Source of the DNA: Brachionus manjavacas
Taxonomy: Eukaryota > Rotifera > Eurotatoria > Ploima > Brachionidae
Assembly (NCBI GenBank): GCA_019054805.1
Contig: JAHQIY010000007.1
Coordinates: 3,725,501-3,789,500 of the forward strand
Reading direction: 5' to 3'
DNA length: 64,000 nt
The translations under genes were made by a program, and so were the position numbers. The notes under the pieces are model-generated. The model saw only the letters and a list, made by a program, of their open reading frames with translations, had not been told where the DNA came from and ran no database searches. Of the stretch, positions 47,573 through 61,849 are shown in pieces (position 1 is the stretch's first letter; each line of letters starts with the position of its first letter).

Positions 47573-48463
47573 TTATTTTCGTATGACACATATTAAAATT
47601 TTAGATACTTTTAATTTTATTTAATAGACATTAGGATAATTCTTATCCTTTTGAACCACTTTTTGGGCAAACATTTTCTATTTTTAGGAATCTTTTTTGG
47701 TTAAATAAATAAATTTTAAACCAATTTGTTAACATTTGACATTTTAGCTTTTTTTTTTATTTCATTTAAATTTTTATTTTAAAATATAAAAGAAAAATTT
47801 TTAACTCGATAATCGGAAAATAATCTTTTATTAGTTTTGCTTGGCGAATGGCTTTTATTAGAAAAAGAATATTAATTTTCGAAAAAAAAAATTAAGTAAT
47901 TTTTAATTGTGTAATTACCTAAAAAAATTATAAAAAGAGAATGTTTAAATAATTTTGTAATTTGATTGTGAAATTTCTTGCGAAATTTAGATATGCGATC
48001 TGAGTATTGAAAATTAAGCAACAAATTAATCACTTAGACTATTGGGTTATCTTCCTAAATGTTTTTAAGTAAATTTTCAGGAAGCCAAATAACTCGGTAA
48101 ACTAAATAAATGTTAGAATTGATGTTGATTCTAGCATAATTGACGTCAAAAATGTCTTAGTCTTAATATACTGAGATTTCATTTAATTTTAATTTCAATA
48201 AATAGACATTTGTAAAATATGCATTTGGGTTATTCATTTTTTATTCATAAATTTATTAAAGAAATGTTTTTTCAAGGATTTATAAAAAGACGAAATTATC
48301 ATACTTGCTGAATTTCAGAACAAATTTGAGTTCTAATTAGAATTTATCAATAGAAATCAAAATATTTTCTATATTCATTTCTTTTCTTTATGACAAAAAT
48401 GATAAATTAAAACAAAATTTCCTAGTTAAATCTAAATTCATTTTTTAGCTTTCTAGACCTAAA
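47573..48463. other. Upstream region of PDCD6
   Basis: AT-rich. Potential splice acceptors TTTTTTAG and CTTTCTAG lie just before the start codon, so a 5' UTR exon may exist upstream. No coding exon seen. Confidence 0.35.
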
Positions 48464-49439
<976 letters not shown>

Positions 49440-49848
49440 AATGGTTGATGGATGAAACAAGATTTTGATAAGAAGTTTTATTTTATGTTATTTTTTAAAG
49501 ATTTTAATAAATAAATAAACATTTAGATGTAAAGTATTTTTAATTTTAATTTTCAAACTAGTTTTCAGATTATTTTTATTTAATTCAAAAAATACCACTT
49601 GGGTGATTATATGGTATTTTTTTTGTTTGTTAGGAGTTAACAAAAACCAGGACGAATGTTTAAAAGAAATGAATTAATAATGCGAATTGCTCATTTTTGA
49701 AATCGAAAATATAAAAATTTATTTGAGAAAAAAAATAAAGACTAATGATCTAATTTAAATTTTAAAAAATTTTTTCGTGAATTTACGTCAAAATTATTTA
49801 ACTTACGTAATTTAAGTAAAATAATTGATATAAAAAAGCTCTTTTTTA
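49440..49848. other. PDCD6 3' flank
   Basis: AATAAATAAATAAA-type poly(A) signals begin about 65 bp after the stop. Nothing else seen. Confidence 0.4.
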
Positions 49849-50088
49849 GTGTGCCGAAAATTAACTTGTCACATTGTTTAATATCATTTGATATCAATTT
49901 GATCTGATACCAACTGATATCAGCTAATATCATGAAAAAAACAATTACTTACATATTTTCAAACTTTAATTCATCTGTCATTATCTGATATTAAATGATA
50001 ATAGCTGAGATCAGCTGATATGAGGAAAAATGAAAAAAATGATATTAAATGATATCAGATGATATGACAAGTTAATTTCCGGCACTGT
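49849..50088. mobile_element. MITE family C rich in GATATC palindromes
   Basis: About 240 bp. Left end AGTGTGCCGAAAATTAACTT then GTCACAT; right end reverse complemented ACAGTGCCGGAAATTAACTT then GTCATAT, an inverted pair of about 27 bp. The interior is built almost entirely from TGATATCA/CTGATATCAG and near variants (GATATT, GATACC, GATATG). A lone end of the same family lies at 11370-11396. Confidence 0.75.
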
Positions 50089-51578
50089 ATTAGTATTTTT
50101 TCTGATTTTTAATCTTTTTTAAGGGTCTTTCTTTGAATAAAAATCAGACTCATACTTAAATTTAAATTAATGAAAAAAATCACAAATAATATAATGACTT
50201 GTTTTTTACAAGAAAACTTTAACTAGATGAATTAATTGGCTTTAAGTTTTTCAATCCACGTTCCAATATTTTAATGTCATTATGATAAAAAGAAAAAAAG
50301 CTTAAAGAAAGGCGTTTAAAATTTCATACTAAAATTTTCTTAGCAATCATTTACAGAAAAGTTACTCTATAAGCACTTTTTTCATTCATAAAATAATTAC
50401 ATTAAAATTTTTGTTATACACGATTTCAAAAACTTTAAGTCAACTTTCATTATAGTCAAAGTATTCTTTTTAAATGCATATGATTTGATTTTAAACCATA
50501 GGCTGGTAATTTGGCATACTCCTTGTGGTAGCTTAAACTCCACATCCTTATTTTTATGAGTCATATCCTTATTTCAAATTTCAGAGCTCTTTAAGGCTTT
50601 AAAAAAAGCAGCTCCTTTTTTAACAAATCCGTTTGTATTCAACAAGCTGATAAAATAGATTATACATAAAAAAGGTAAATGACTTAAGTATTAAATTAGA
50701 TGATCATGTCGAACAATTTAAAAATTTCTTAGAAAAGGTTGACAAACATGATTTCAACATGGCAATATGGTTTTTCAAATTAATTGATCCGCTTTCTGAA
50801 AATTCAATAGGGTTTTGGTTTTAGCTCTAAGCATTTTTTAAATTTTATTTTTTAAAAGATAAGAGGAAAGCAAATGTGACTATTGAAAATTTTTTGAATT
50901 TTTTAAATTATGGGCTTGAAAAGGAAGACGATATCAAGGTAAACCATTTTAATTTGGCCATCTTTTTAGGTTAAACTAGACTTGCCATTTAAAAGGTCAA
51001 ATTTACCTGTTACCTTATCATCATTTAATTTTAATTTAATAAAACTGAATTATTTTAATCTAAATAAATCATTTAAATTTAATTTTGTAATTATTTATTA
51101 ACTTTGTTTATATTTTGGGATGAACAATAAATATTTTGCAATTTTTATTTTGTAAAGCTTGAAATTGTTGTATCGAATTGGAATTTTTTTTGACAAATAT
51201 TATTTTGAAATAATTATATTTGGACAAGATCAAAATAGACAGATGTTTGAACATATGAACTCAAAATTGACTATGTAGATTTTAATCATAAATAATATAA
51301 TTAAAACAGTCTAAAAGTAATAAAAAATTTCAATTTTGAGATTAAAAAAACGATAATAAGATTGATTTTTCTTTTCCTATCTAAGCTTGTTTAATTTAAA
51401 ATTTTAGGTCAGTCTACAAGCTCTTTTTTTAATATTTTCATAGAACAGGCAGATAAGAGATAAAAAGCATTGTTTTAAAAATAAATTCATCATACATGAA
51501 GCTTTTTTTTCTTTTTAAAATATTTAACATTAAACACATTGCAGATTTTTTATTTTTGTTAAATAATTTTCAAAAAAA
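50089..51578. other. AT-rich interval with weak coding-like scraps
   Basis: Two stretches, about 50678-50810 (DDHVEQFKNFLEKVDKHDF) and 50862-50938 (KANVTIENFLNFLNYGLEKE), look protein-like and the second ends at a GTAAAC donor-like site. I could not join them in frame. They may be relics of a gene or mobile element. Confidence 0.3.
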
Positions 51579-51946
51579 TGGCTGAGCCATTTTGTAATTG
51601 GCAATTGTTTCAAACTCCTTCTGGCTATGCTATGTCAAATAACCCGATTGAGTCGTTCAATATAATGTAGAATCAATAGCAAAGTTAGGGGAAGAAAAAT
51701 AAAATGATGAAATTTTATTGAAATAGATGGAGCGATAAATATTTAGTAGAAATAAACCCTAATTGCTTTTGTCCTGATTGTACTCATTGTAACTGCTGTC
51801 AATTTTTGGGTTCTGCTGTTTGTATACATCTAGAAGGTTGTTGCTATTTAGACTCAATTGTTTTTCCTGGTATTATTTTAAAAAAATTCAAAAATAAAAA
51901 TAGTTCCTCAAAAGGAAAAGAAAAACCATGGCATGAAAAAGACTAA
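51579..51946 (+). pseudogene. MULE-type transposase C-terminal remnant with SWIM-like finger
   Basis: Plus-strand frames read WQLFQTPSGYAMSNNPIESF, then WSDKYLVEINPNCFCPDCTH and NCCQFLGSAVCIHLEGC, and a basic tail. The TNNPxExFN helix and the CxCxxF...G.CxH finger are the end of a Mutator-like transposase with a SWIM zinc finger. Stops separate the blocks and the DDE core is missing. Confidence 0.55.
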
Positions 51947-53125
51947 TTACCGGTTTGATTTTCATACTCTGAATTCAAATTAAATTTATGTTTTTTTCTT
52001 TGTTTAAAATTTTTTTTTGACTTTTTTTAATTAATGATTTATTTTTTATTTGGAGTTTTATTTTTAATGAAATCAAAAATAGTTTATGTTTCATTCTCAG
52101 TTTAATTTCAATTAAATTTAAAAAAAAATAAAAATAAGAATGTCTTAGACTATGATATGGAGCACTAATAAATAATAAATAATAAAAAAAAATACAAATT
52201 GGGTTTGAAAAACTTTCTTTCTAAAGAATTTATTAAACTTCAAACATAACTTTATTTTGCAATTAAAAATTTCTTGATCACGAAAAAAATTTGATCAATT
52301 TTAAATGATCGACATGATTATTTTAATTTAACTAAAAGAATTTTAAATTATTTGAAAAAATTACCTGTTTGTTTATCAAACGCGAATACCCCTTCATGGA
52401 TTATAATTATTTAATTTTAATTTTTTAATTCAACAGATCTAATATCAAAGAATAAAATTGCTAAGAAATCGAATATCTTGAATTTATTCTTTCAGATTAC
52501 TGATCTTTTTTTAATTAAAAAAAAATACATTAAAATCGCTAATTTAATCAATTGGGAATTGCTTTTGTTTATTTCTTAGATAAATGAATTTCAAAACAAT
52601 TTATTTTTAATTTTTTTAGTTTTTAGTAGCTTATACATTCAAAAGCAAGATTAATTTTTTTCCAAATAGTTAGAAAATTGTGAAAAACAGAGCTTATTTT
52701 TAATTGTTTTTAAAACGAAATTCGATCATGTTTTTTGTCCCGCTAGTCTTGGATTTCATAACAGATTTAAAGATTTAAATAAATAGTCAAGTTTATGCCT
52801 CGACTGATTCCATATTTATTATTTAAATAACCTGAATCTAGGCCTAAAGAAATCAGAAAACGTGACCACTTTAAAAATAAATAATTCTTTTTTATTTTTA
52901 CTTTTTATTACTATGACAACCGCGGGCAACAAAGCGGTCAATGTCACAATAAAAAAATTCAGAAAAAAAATAAATTAAAAAAGATAAGAAATAGTTTAAA
53001 TGTTTTAATTTTTTTTTGCTTTAAGATTATAATTATAAAAAAAACTGCAGCTTTTATTTTCATTGAAATAATTTTCCACACGGGCGGTCTCAATTATAGC
53101 CATAACAGTAATTAACTCAATAACA
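51947..53125. other. Upstream region of ODF2-like gene
   Basis: AT-rich; about 52915-52945 and 53080-53130 are less AT-rich, and the latter leads into the start codon. No exon found upstream. Confidence 0.35.
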
Positions 53126-56100
53126 ATGCATTCCGTGTCACCAGTGCATATTAGACTAAAGAATCAACTAAAAAACCCAATGACTGCGGCTAATTTCGAG
53201 GTAAGACTCTAATTAGACTAAATTAATTCTAAGTTTTAAACACTTATTTTCAAAGGACTTGATTGAGAGGAAAAAAAAAGTAAAAATAGGCCCATCGACT
53301 GTAATAAATGAGTCCAAAAGACCGAAAACGCTTCGGAATAAAAAATTTCCGAAGGCCCAGATCCAAAAAAAGAAGCCAGTGTACCAATGGACATCTCCTA
53401 AGAAAGAAAAAAAATGCGATTTAATGAAAAGATGTCGTCTGGACGATTACATCAGTCCCATCAAACAGCACATTGATGAGTCGTCTTGTGAAGTATGTGT
53501 TGATGTCAAGTCTCGTTCCAGGTCGAGATCGAACAGCCCGGAAAAAAATGGCCAAGCAAACTGTTCTTTCCTAAGACGCCTCTCCTCTTCAATGTCGCCA
53601 GTTTCCTTTAGCCGTTCTCAAGAGTTTGATCCCAACTCTACCTACACCATGCCAAATCGGTCCAAAAGCCACGAAAGTTATCTTAACACTAGAGAAAACG
53701 ACCTGCTTCCTATTGATGAAAATGACTTGATTTTAAAAAAGGAGTTCTTAGTTAAAAAATTGATTGATTCAGAATCATTTTCAAGTGATATAGTAAGAGT
53801 TTTAGAACTAATCAGAGAATATATGTCCAATTGTGATAAAGGTTTAGACTTGAAAACAGTTTACGGCTATCTAAACAAGGATATTAAGAATTTATTTCAA
53901 TTAATCGACTTGTTTCATTTGACCCACAAGGATGTGAGGTCTATCATAAGCGAGTTCTTGAACCCAGAGACACTGTCAATGCTTAGACAAGTTAAAGAAA
54001 ATGGCGACATTTTGAACAAAAGTGAAAAATTAAAATTAGAAAATGAAGTAAATTTTTAATTAATTAGTTATCATGCAAAATTTTAGTTTCTTTTTTTTTA
54101 AAGAAATTTAAGAAAATAATTTCGGAGTATGAAAAAAACATCAATCAAACGGGCTCAACTAACGAAGCTCTAAATGTTTTGGCAAATTTTTGTTTTAATT
54201 ATCAATTTGATTTTATTTGATTTAATTAAGATGGAGAATAATGCGTTGGCAAGCTTAAAGCAATCGCTGGAGGATAATAGGGCTCATCTTAGACGTCAAT
54301 TGATATCGAGAGAAGCCGAGTGCAATCGGCTGAGTGTTCAATTAAGAGTAAGTTTAATTTTGTTTCAAATAATTGTCTATGGCATGTTATAATCAATTCA
54401 CGAAAATTTCTAAAAAATTAAATTTAAAGAAAATTACTCTTTATTAGATGGAATTTACAAAAAAATACGGGTTTACCTAGTCCTCACAAACAAAAAATTG
54501 CTACCCACAATGAAAAAATTTTCAGCACAAAAATAACTCTTGTAAAACAAAAACTACTTTCCAAAAATAATAAAACTTCTAGGAACAATTTTTTTCTAAA
54601 AACTAGTCGCCACAACTTTTTACTTTTTAAAACAGATTTTAAATTCAGCAAATTATTCAGTAATTTTTATTGCAGATAACTCTAGGCCATCAATTAATGG
54701 ACTGACAAAAAAACTACATATGATGACAAATTAATTAATTGACTGATAAAATAATGATTTGAGTGACAAAAATACTTTTTTGACTTATTAATTATTTTTA
54801 CAACAAATTAATGATTTTGAGGTGACAATAAAAATCAAAATCTTGAACTATAGCACCAAAATCGAAAGGAATTTCCAGACGATTATGATAAACCGTTTTG
54901 TCCAAATCTCATCATTAAGCTAGAGTCAACAATGAGACAACGTCACAATTTAAGTTTGTTCCTTACAATCTTAGAAAATTACATTATTAAATAGCTTAAT
55001 TAGAACTAAAATAAGATAAAATAAAAATAAAATAAAATCTTATTTTATTTTATAGATAAAATAAGATTTCATCTATAAAATAGGTTTTATTTTGTCAGTA
55101 CAAAATTATTAAATAATCATCTCAATTTATATATTTTTTTGTCAGTCGTTTAGTTTTTTTGTCATCTTAAAAAAACTAAATTTGTCGTCTCCAAAAAATT
55201 TAAGCCATAACTTTATAGACATTATTAATTTTTTTTAACACAACAAATTTGTCTACCAGCGGTTCGGTTCAAGATATAAAAGTTTTTTTGTATTCGGCCC
55301 ACAAAATTAGTGTTTGCAGTGATATGAGCTTTTTAACGAAGATGTTAGTTTGTGGTGGAATATTTATCTGAAAAATATTTAATTTTTCAGTTATAAAATA
55401 TAAAAACAAATAAATTTAGCAAATCTTAAATTTACAATTTAACTGAAAAATTATGACTTTTTTTGATAAATAGAGATTTTTAAAGGGATGTCTAAGTCCT
55501 TTTTAATATTTGGATAAGAGTTTTGTACACCCCTCAGTCCCTCTTTGACTAAGCCGCTGATTTTAATTAATATTAGCAAAAATGACAGATTATTTATATA
55601 ATATATTTATAATAAGAAAAACAAAGTTCCCCTTTTAAAAAAGTTTATTCTCTAGTTTATCAGTCTATATCCTTTTTTCTACCAAGTTTTTAATAAATAG
55701 AAAATAGAAATAAATAAAGTTTTCAGTAAATTTTCGTTTGGTTCAGTCTCTTCAGAGCATTGCTTTGTGAGAATTAATTTTTAAAGATAATGTGATTTTA
55801 AATTTTTTTTAAAGAAAAATTAAATAAATAATGAATGCTAAGATAAATAATAAAATTTATTCTAATTTTATCATGAATAATACAAGTTTTGAAAATTTAG
55901 TTAATTTATTGACTTGGTAAAATGATTTATGACTCATATTCAAGATAAATTAAGTTCAAAATAGTTTAATAAATCAAATAAATTTTTTGTATAATTTTTT
56001 GTTGATCATTCCAAAACGCCTATTTATGTTTGTTTCCAAGTAACCGTTGAAAAATTTTGAACCGAATTATCAATATTATTAATTAGTCTGCTCTCATGAT

Positions 56101-59100
56101 AAGTCTAAGCCTAATTTTATTAAAATTCCTTTAGTTAGAATTACTATGAAGCCTTTAGAATATATAATTTACTTAACTCCATTTTAAATCAATTTCCAAT
56201 GAATTAATGATCAAAAAAATTAAATTTAAAAAGGAATTAATATTAAGGCCTCATTTAATTTTCAATCGAAGGTCAATTAAAAAAATACTAAATCGTCAAA
56301 AAATTAGGTATCACAGAATTTAGTTGTATGTCATTTAATATATGGAACATAGTCAAGTTTTAAAAATATCATTTATCATTAACTTTTCTGGTGGAAAAGA
56401 ATCGAATTGCTTTTATGACTATAAGCCCTTTGAACCGAAATCAATTCTTGGAAGATTCTAGTACATTATTAAAAAAATAATAGATGAATCTTTTTTACAT
56501 TTAGTTTTTTCAAATTACAATTCATTTTAATTAATCATTATAAATTTTGTCATTTAAAAAATAGTTTAGGCAAAGCTTTGGTCGGTTGGAATGGAAAATT
56601 AGCCCTTCTTTTCAGATACTTGGTAGAAGTCATTGTAAGGTCTATTTAATTTTAGGAAAAATTTATTTAATAATTTTTAGTTCTATGTAAAGCTAAAAAT
56701 TCTTAATCTTTCAAATGAAAACTAATATTTTTAATTGACGATTAAAACAATTTAATTGATTTTTTTATTGACTTTTTATCAAAAAATAAATGACGGTTGA
56801 CATGCAGCCATCAAAAAAATAGAAAAATTCTAAATTGTTTGTTATTTTTTCATTAGGAAGACCTATGAAACTTTGAACTAAAAAAATGTTATTTTTAGTC
56901 TACATTTTTTTAGTCATAAATTAGAATAATTCTTGTTTCCAAAGTTTTAATAAAAAATATCAACTTGAATAAACAGTGAACTATTTTTCCTTTTAATATA
57001 CTTTTTTAATAATAAAAATTAAAACATCAAAAAATAAATACTAAATAAACTTAGAATATATTATTTAATTTAAAAATGTGGATGCGCATCTTTCGTTTTT
57101 GCAATTTTTAAAACTTTTAAAATAAATCATGGTAAAGCTAAAACAGCAATCTTCAGACCGTCATATTCTCTACAATTTGAAACCAAATGTTTGCCATTTT
57201 GTCAAGGAAGGCATCCATACTCATTGAATAGGGTTATTTGAAGTTTTAATTCAGTACATTATGTCCAAGTTAAAGGTATTTGGAGGGCGTTCAACCTTAT
57301 ATTGATGGTATCTTGGGTAAAGTTAGGTGAAAACGGACCAATTAATGTGTGAACTAAAGATGCATTTATTTTTGAATTATTCTTGAATTATTTGCCCCAA
57401 TGGTACTACACTAAAGATTTTTTATTTGATAAATTTTCATCAAGAACTGGCAAAAAAGCTATTTTTGGGAAAATTTGATAAAGAAATTTTATTTTTATTC
57501 AATGATTAACTAATTTTTCCAAATCGTTTCAACAAATTTCTCTGTTTTTTAACAAAACTATAAAAAAGGAGAAGCTTTTTTAATAATTTTTTTTAAATGA
57601 AATTTTAAAAAATCCTTTTTTTATTTATTTCTCATAATATTTATTCTTTAAATTCACTCATCAACAATTTTTTGCTTATACTCTTCGAGTTTAAGGATCA
57701 ATTAAAAGGTTTGTAATACTATCTAAAATGAAACGATTAACACTATTTATTTGAATTTAAAGTACAAAAATTATTTTGAAAAAAAATTTAAATTGTAAGA
57801 TTCAAAAGAAATTTTAATCTAAATAGTTAGGATGTTTAAAAAAAATAGCTTTTAGCCAATTTGATTAACAGGCAAGTTTCGAAAAATGATGATCATTATC
57901 AATTTTAAAGTCTAAAAGATACATAAATATCTAAATACACATAATCCATCTAAATTAAATTATCTCGGTCTGATTAAATTTATGTCACTATGATAAATTA
58001 AATCATAATATATGTCATTGCTTAATTGCTTTTAAGACTATACGCCCTTTGAACCGAAATCAATTCTTGGAAGATTTTAGTACATTATTAAAAAAATAAT
58101 AAATGAATCTTTTTTTACATTTAGTTTTTCAAATTACAATTCATTTTAATTAATCATTATAAATTTTGTCATGTAAAAAATAGTTTAGGCAAAGCTTTGA
58201 TCGGTTGGAATGGACCGATCAAAACAGCAATCTTTTTTTGTCAAAAAATTTTTGACATTTTTGATCAAAAAAGTCATTTTAAATGACTTTGACTTTCAAA
58301 TAAACAAATAATTTTTTAATAAAAAATTTCAAGTAATTTTTGATTTACTTGAAATTTTTGTTTTCATTACAAAAAAAAATTTCGATTGATCACTTAAAAT
58401 AAAACGACAAAAATTATCTATTTCTCCAAAGAGCTTCTTTCTGTTTGAAAAATTAATTTCCCGAAAATAACTCATCCAGTTTATCTATGTTCTCTCGGAT
58501 ATTTCAATAAATTATCCTAATTTTCAGTTCAATTAAAGTTGTTTAAGTTTTGCAGTGTTTTATTTATAAAAGCTAAAAAGAAAACAAAATTAAAAAAAAT
58601 TACCAAAATGTCATTTCATTTTTAAATTTTCAAATAAAAATTGAATTTTAACATAACCAAAACATTTTCAATAAAAATTTTTTTTTATTTAACTTATTCT
58701 TTTAATAAAATGATAATCATTAAATTTAAATACTTGTTTAAAATCACTTCTCAGAAAAATTATCTATTTAATATATTCACTGACCATTTAGTAAAATAAC
58801 AAATATTTTTAATAAAAAAATACTGATCATTTTAATATGACCGTCTCAAAATATATTAATCTTGACTTGGTTTTTTTTTTTAAGTAAAAAACTAATCTGC
58901 TGAAAAGAATATTTTAAGCTTTTTTTTTCAAGAACTTGAATAGACAATTAGACCGGGCCAAAATGGAAATTGAATTATTGCGTGAAAGTCGTGAGAAAGC
59001 AGGACTATCAGCATTGAAATTTCCGACCAAGCTAAACAGTACATCTTCACTAGTGCAAAAACCGGTAAACCGAAAGTCGGCCAGCACTTCTAGTTTGCCA

Positions 59101-60510
59101 AAAAGTGCAAAACTAGAAAAAAACCATTTCACGTTCGAAGAAATTATCAGTGATCCGATAAAAACGCGTCTTTACATTGAAAAACTCAACAATAAAGTTA
59201 AAGAAAAAGATAATTGCATTAGAAATTTGAATGATATTATTATACAGTCCAAGCAAGAGTCAAAAGAAAATGACCCAAAGCCCCCAGTTGGGCAATCAAA
59301 GCCGATTACGGATCGTGGTGACAAAACTCAAATAGCTAAACTTATGAAAGAAAACGATAAATTAAAATTATCTCTTCAAGTCAAGGAAGACCGCCTAAAA
59401 AATGCGCTTAAAGTGGTCGAACAGCAAAAATCCGAGGTAAAAAAATCTTCAACAAGCAGCATTAGTGAGATGTCGAAAAAAAACAGTCAATCCAATTCTA
59501 TGAGTGAGTCTGCTAGTTTAACTAAACAAAAATCAAGATCCTCGAGTCCCAAAAAATCCCAAAACAGTGATACAACCATTCAGCGAGAAAAAAACTTCAG
59601 CGAAATTGAGTTCAATAATGTTCGCTCTCGGCTACAACAGCGATTAAATGAGCTTGAACCATTACCAGAACTACTTAAAAACACCGAGCTCAAGCTACAT
59701 GAAGCTTTGTCAAAAATCAAAAAATATGAAGAAGAGATAGCTGAAAATCAGAAGTGCATTATTGAGTTACGATCAAAATCAGATTCTCTTCATTCAAAAT
59801 TAAGAAATAGAGTTCATGGAAAAAATGAAAAATTGGAATTTAGCAAAAGTGGTTTTAATAATTTTCACCAGCAACAAATGCAGCAGCAAATGGAGATGAG
59901 TGCCAAGCAAACGAAAGAAATTGAAAAGTTAACACTAGGCAAATTGGAACCGATTGAGAGAAGAATTCAGAATTTGGAAGAAGAGAATAAAGAGTTGATT
60001 CGCCAACTTGGATTTAAGGATGATTTGATCAGAGATCTGACAGTAAATTGAATTTCAATAAAACTTTTTCAAATGGTTTACTTATTTTTTAAGAACAAGC
60101 TGACAGTCAAATCGAATGAAGCGGCTAGTTTTAGTCGACAATTGGACTTGGCAATAAGTGATTCGAATCTTAGGGAGCATCAAATCAAGGAGAAGTTTGT
60201 GTCAAAAGAGAGAGGTCTTTTGGCAAGACTGGGCGATTTGGAGTCCAAGTTGAGGTCAATGGAATTGCATTCATCTGTTGATAGACGGGATAAGGATGAT
60301 CTATGTCAAGAATACCAAACTCAAATTAGGGATTTGAAATACAAACTGGAGCAAACCCAGCAAACTAATAAACAGATGCAAGAATATGTCAACTTTTTGA
60401 AAAATTCTTATATAACATATTTCAATGATAACACTTTGCAGAGCTTTGATTGTACGGCCAATGCGAGTTCAAATTTTTTATGTGGCACAAGTTCAAATAA
60501 TTTTTATTGA
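53126..60510 (+). CDS. ODF2: ODF2/cenexin-family centriolar coiled-coil protein
   Basis: Six exons in continuous frame, all phase 0: 53126-53200, 53256-54047, 54104-54175, 54231-54347, 58933-60042 and 60094-60510, for 860 residues (vertebrate ODF2 is about 830). Supporting blocks: an N-terminal SPVHIRLKNQLKNP; RAHLRRQLISREAECNRLSV (about residues 326-345), matching the RGHLQAQLRSKEAENSRL region of ODF2; and LPELLKNTELKLHEALSKIK with YEEEIAENQKCIIELRSKSD, matching the LPDILKITEAKLAECQDQL ... IISDLRSR region. The N-terminal quarter is basic and Ser/Arg-rich (SRSRSRSNSPEK), then coiled coil dominates. ODF2/cenexin builds the distal and subdistal appendages of the mother centriole and sperm outer dense fibres. 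Intron 4 is 4.6 kb and carries a direct repeat. The donor of exon 3 (GTTTTG) is weak. Confidence 0.75.
56405..56595. repeat. 191-bp direct repeat, copy 1 (ODF2 intron 4)
   Basis: Starts AATTGCTTTTATGACTATAA and ends GTCGGTTGGAATGGA. Nearly identical to 58024-58214 with only scattered substitutions and single-base indels. Lies in the long intron of the ODF2-like gene. Confidence 0.9.
58024..58214. repeat. 191-bp direct repeat, copy 2 (ODF2 intron 4)
   Basis: Second copy, same orientation, 1.6 kb downstream of the first. It is followed at once by CCGATCAAAACAGCAATC; the word AAAACAGCAATC also occurs at about 57140, between the copies, so the duplicated unit may be part of a larger rearranged repeat. 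Confidence 0.9.
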
Positions 60511-60789
60511 TAGAAGTAGCTTTTTTATACTTTTTTTTTAATTTAATAATAAATTTTAAATCTGATATTTTTTCTAAATTTAGATTCACTTTTTATTGCC
60601 TCTTAGATCATAATTTCTTTTTTGATATGACGGCTTAATTTACATCGTATTAACCAATATCGTATTAATCAAATTTGCATGTTAAAGGATGGGAAGAAAA
60701 AAATTGAAAATAATTTTTTTAAGGAATTATTGTTTATTAAAAAATAAAAAATAGATTAAAAAGAAAAATATTTATTAATTTTACTTTGA
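60511..60789. other. ODF2-like gene 3' flank
   Basis: AATAATAAA lies about 35 bp after the stop codon. Nothing else seen. Confidence 0.4.
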
Positions 60790-61200
60790 AAAGACTGATC
60801 GACGCTACATTGATCCATTTTAGACAACTGATTTTGGACAACTGTCTTCGTTCTTTTGGGCAAAATACAATCGTAGTTTTTCTATGCAATAGTTTTAAAG
60901 GTAATATTATGCCTTTTTTAAATCCATTGCTAGCTTTAAAATCAGTTTGATTTAACATAGTTGCATATTTAATAGCCTGGGCTTGAATCAATGGACCGTT
61001 AAGAGTAATATTTTTATATGACATAACTCCTCAATTTTAACATAATTAGAACCTCTCATTCTTTTAGAGCTAGGATTGATTAAATTATTTTCATATAAGT
61101 TTTTTATCTTTTCCTGATTCTCTGTCTTTAGAATAGAAGAAACAGTACTCTGAGGTCTATAATATATTTATTCGCAAGTTCTGTGACAGTGAGATTATTT
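60790..61200 (-). pseudogene. Pogo/Tigger-like transposase DNA-binding domain remnant
   Basis: Minus-strand frames give NNLTVTELANKYIID (Psq-type helix-turn-helix start, near 61190-61150), then in a later frame NGPLIQAQAIKYATMLNQ and FKASNGFKKG, the hallmark of the CENP-B/Tc5 second helix-turn-helix (GPxIxxKAxxxAxxL...FKASxGWLxxF). No DDE catalytic part was found and stops interrupt it. The same region contains the only long frame, 61024-60737. Confidence 0.6.
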
Positions 61201-61849
61201 TTATTAAAATCATTCGAAATTTCAAGTTTTTTAGTTTAAAAGATCAATATCTTTTTAAAAAATGCTTGACAAGTTAAAAAAAAAGCTTTTATGTTGAATT
61301 TTTTTATAGTTTTTAATTAGTGATAAAACTAATTTTTTACAAAAAATTATTTTCATTTTTGAAAAATAGCTGTTAGCCAAAGCGAAAAAATAAGTTAATG
61401 GAATATATTCAAAGGGGAATTGCTTTTTTAGCAGACCGATAAATCTTTTCAGCATACCCATTATAAATCCCAACATACTCACATTATTTATTTATTCATG
61501 TATTTATTGAATTGAATTAACCTCCTTTAAGGAGAAGTAAAAAAAAATATATAAAAAGATTTTTTGTGTTTTTGTGTTTTTTTAAAAATGAAAAATTATT
61601 ACCTAAAAATAAAATTACAAAAAATAAAAAAGGAACATTAGTTCGAAAATAGAAAAAGGCATGAAAATTAACATACCAAATACCTTAATAAAATACTAAA
61701 ATCTGATTAAAATATTCTGAGTATTTTTAACAATCCTTCCAAATTTGCATTTGAATCATCTCCCTATAGCAAGTGCAAACAATCCGCCAAAAATTATTTG
61801 AAATGAGAATTTTTTGAACAAGAATATAAGTTTTATTTCTTTTTGAAGA
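61201..61849. other. AT-rich interval
   Basis: No exon or element recognised. Confidence 0.3.

Noticed and set aside
50678..50938. Two protein-like stretches that might be exons of an EF-hand-like or other gene
   Set aside because: The only plausible splice joins lead to an immediate stop, no start or further exon could be found, and no family is recognised.
54174..54230. Upstream start for the ODF2 exon 4 frame
   Set aside because: The hydrophobic run there is the 55-bp intron 54176-54230 read through; splicing restores continuous coiled coil.
57120..57420. Less AT-rich patch in ODF2 intron 4 as a missed exon
   Set aside because: No open frame compatible with phase 0 on both sides and no coiled-coil text; flanking exons already join in frame.
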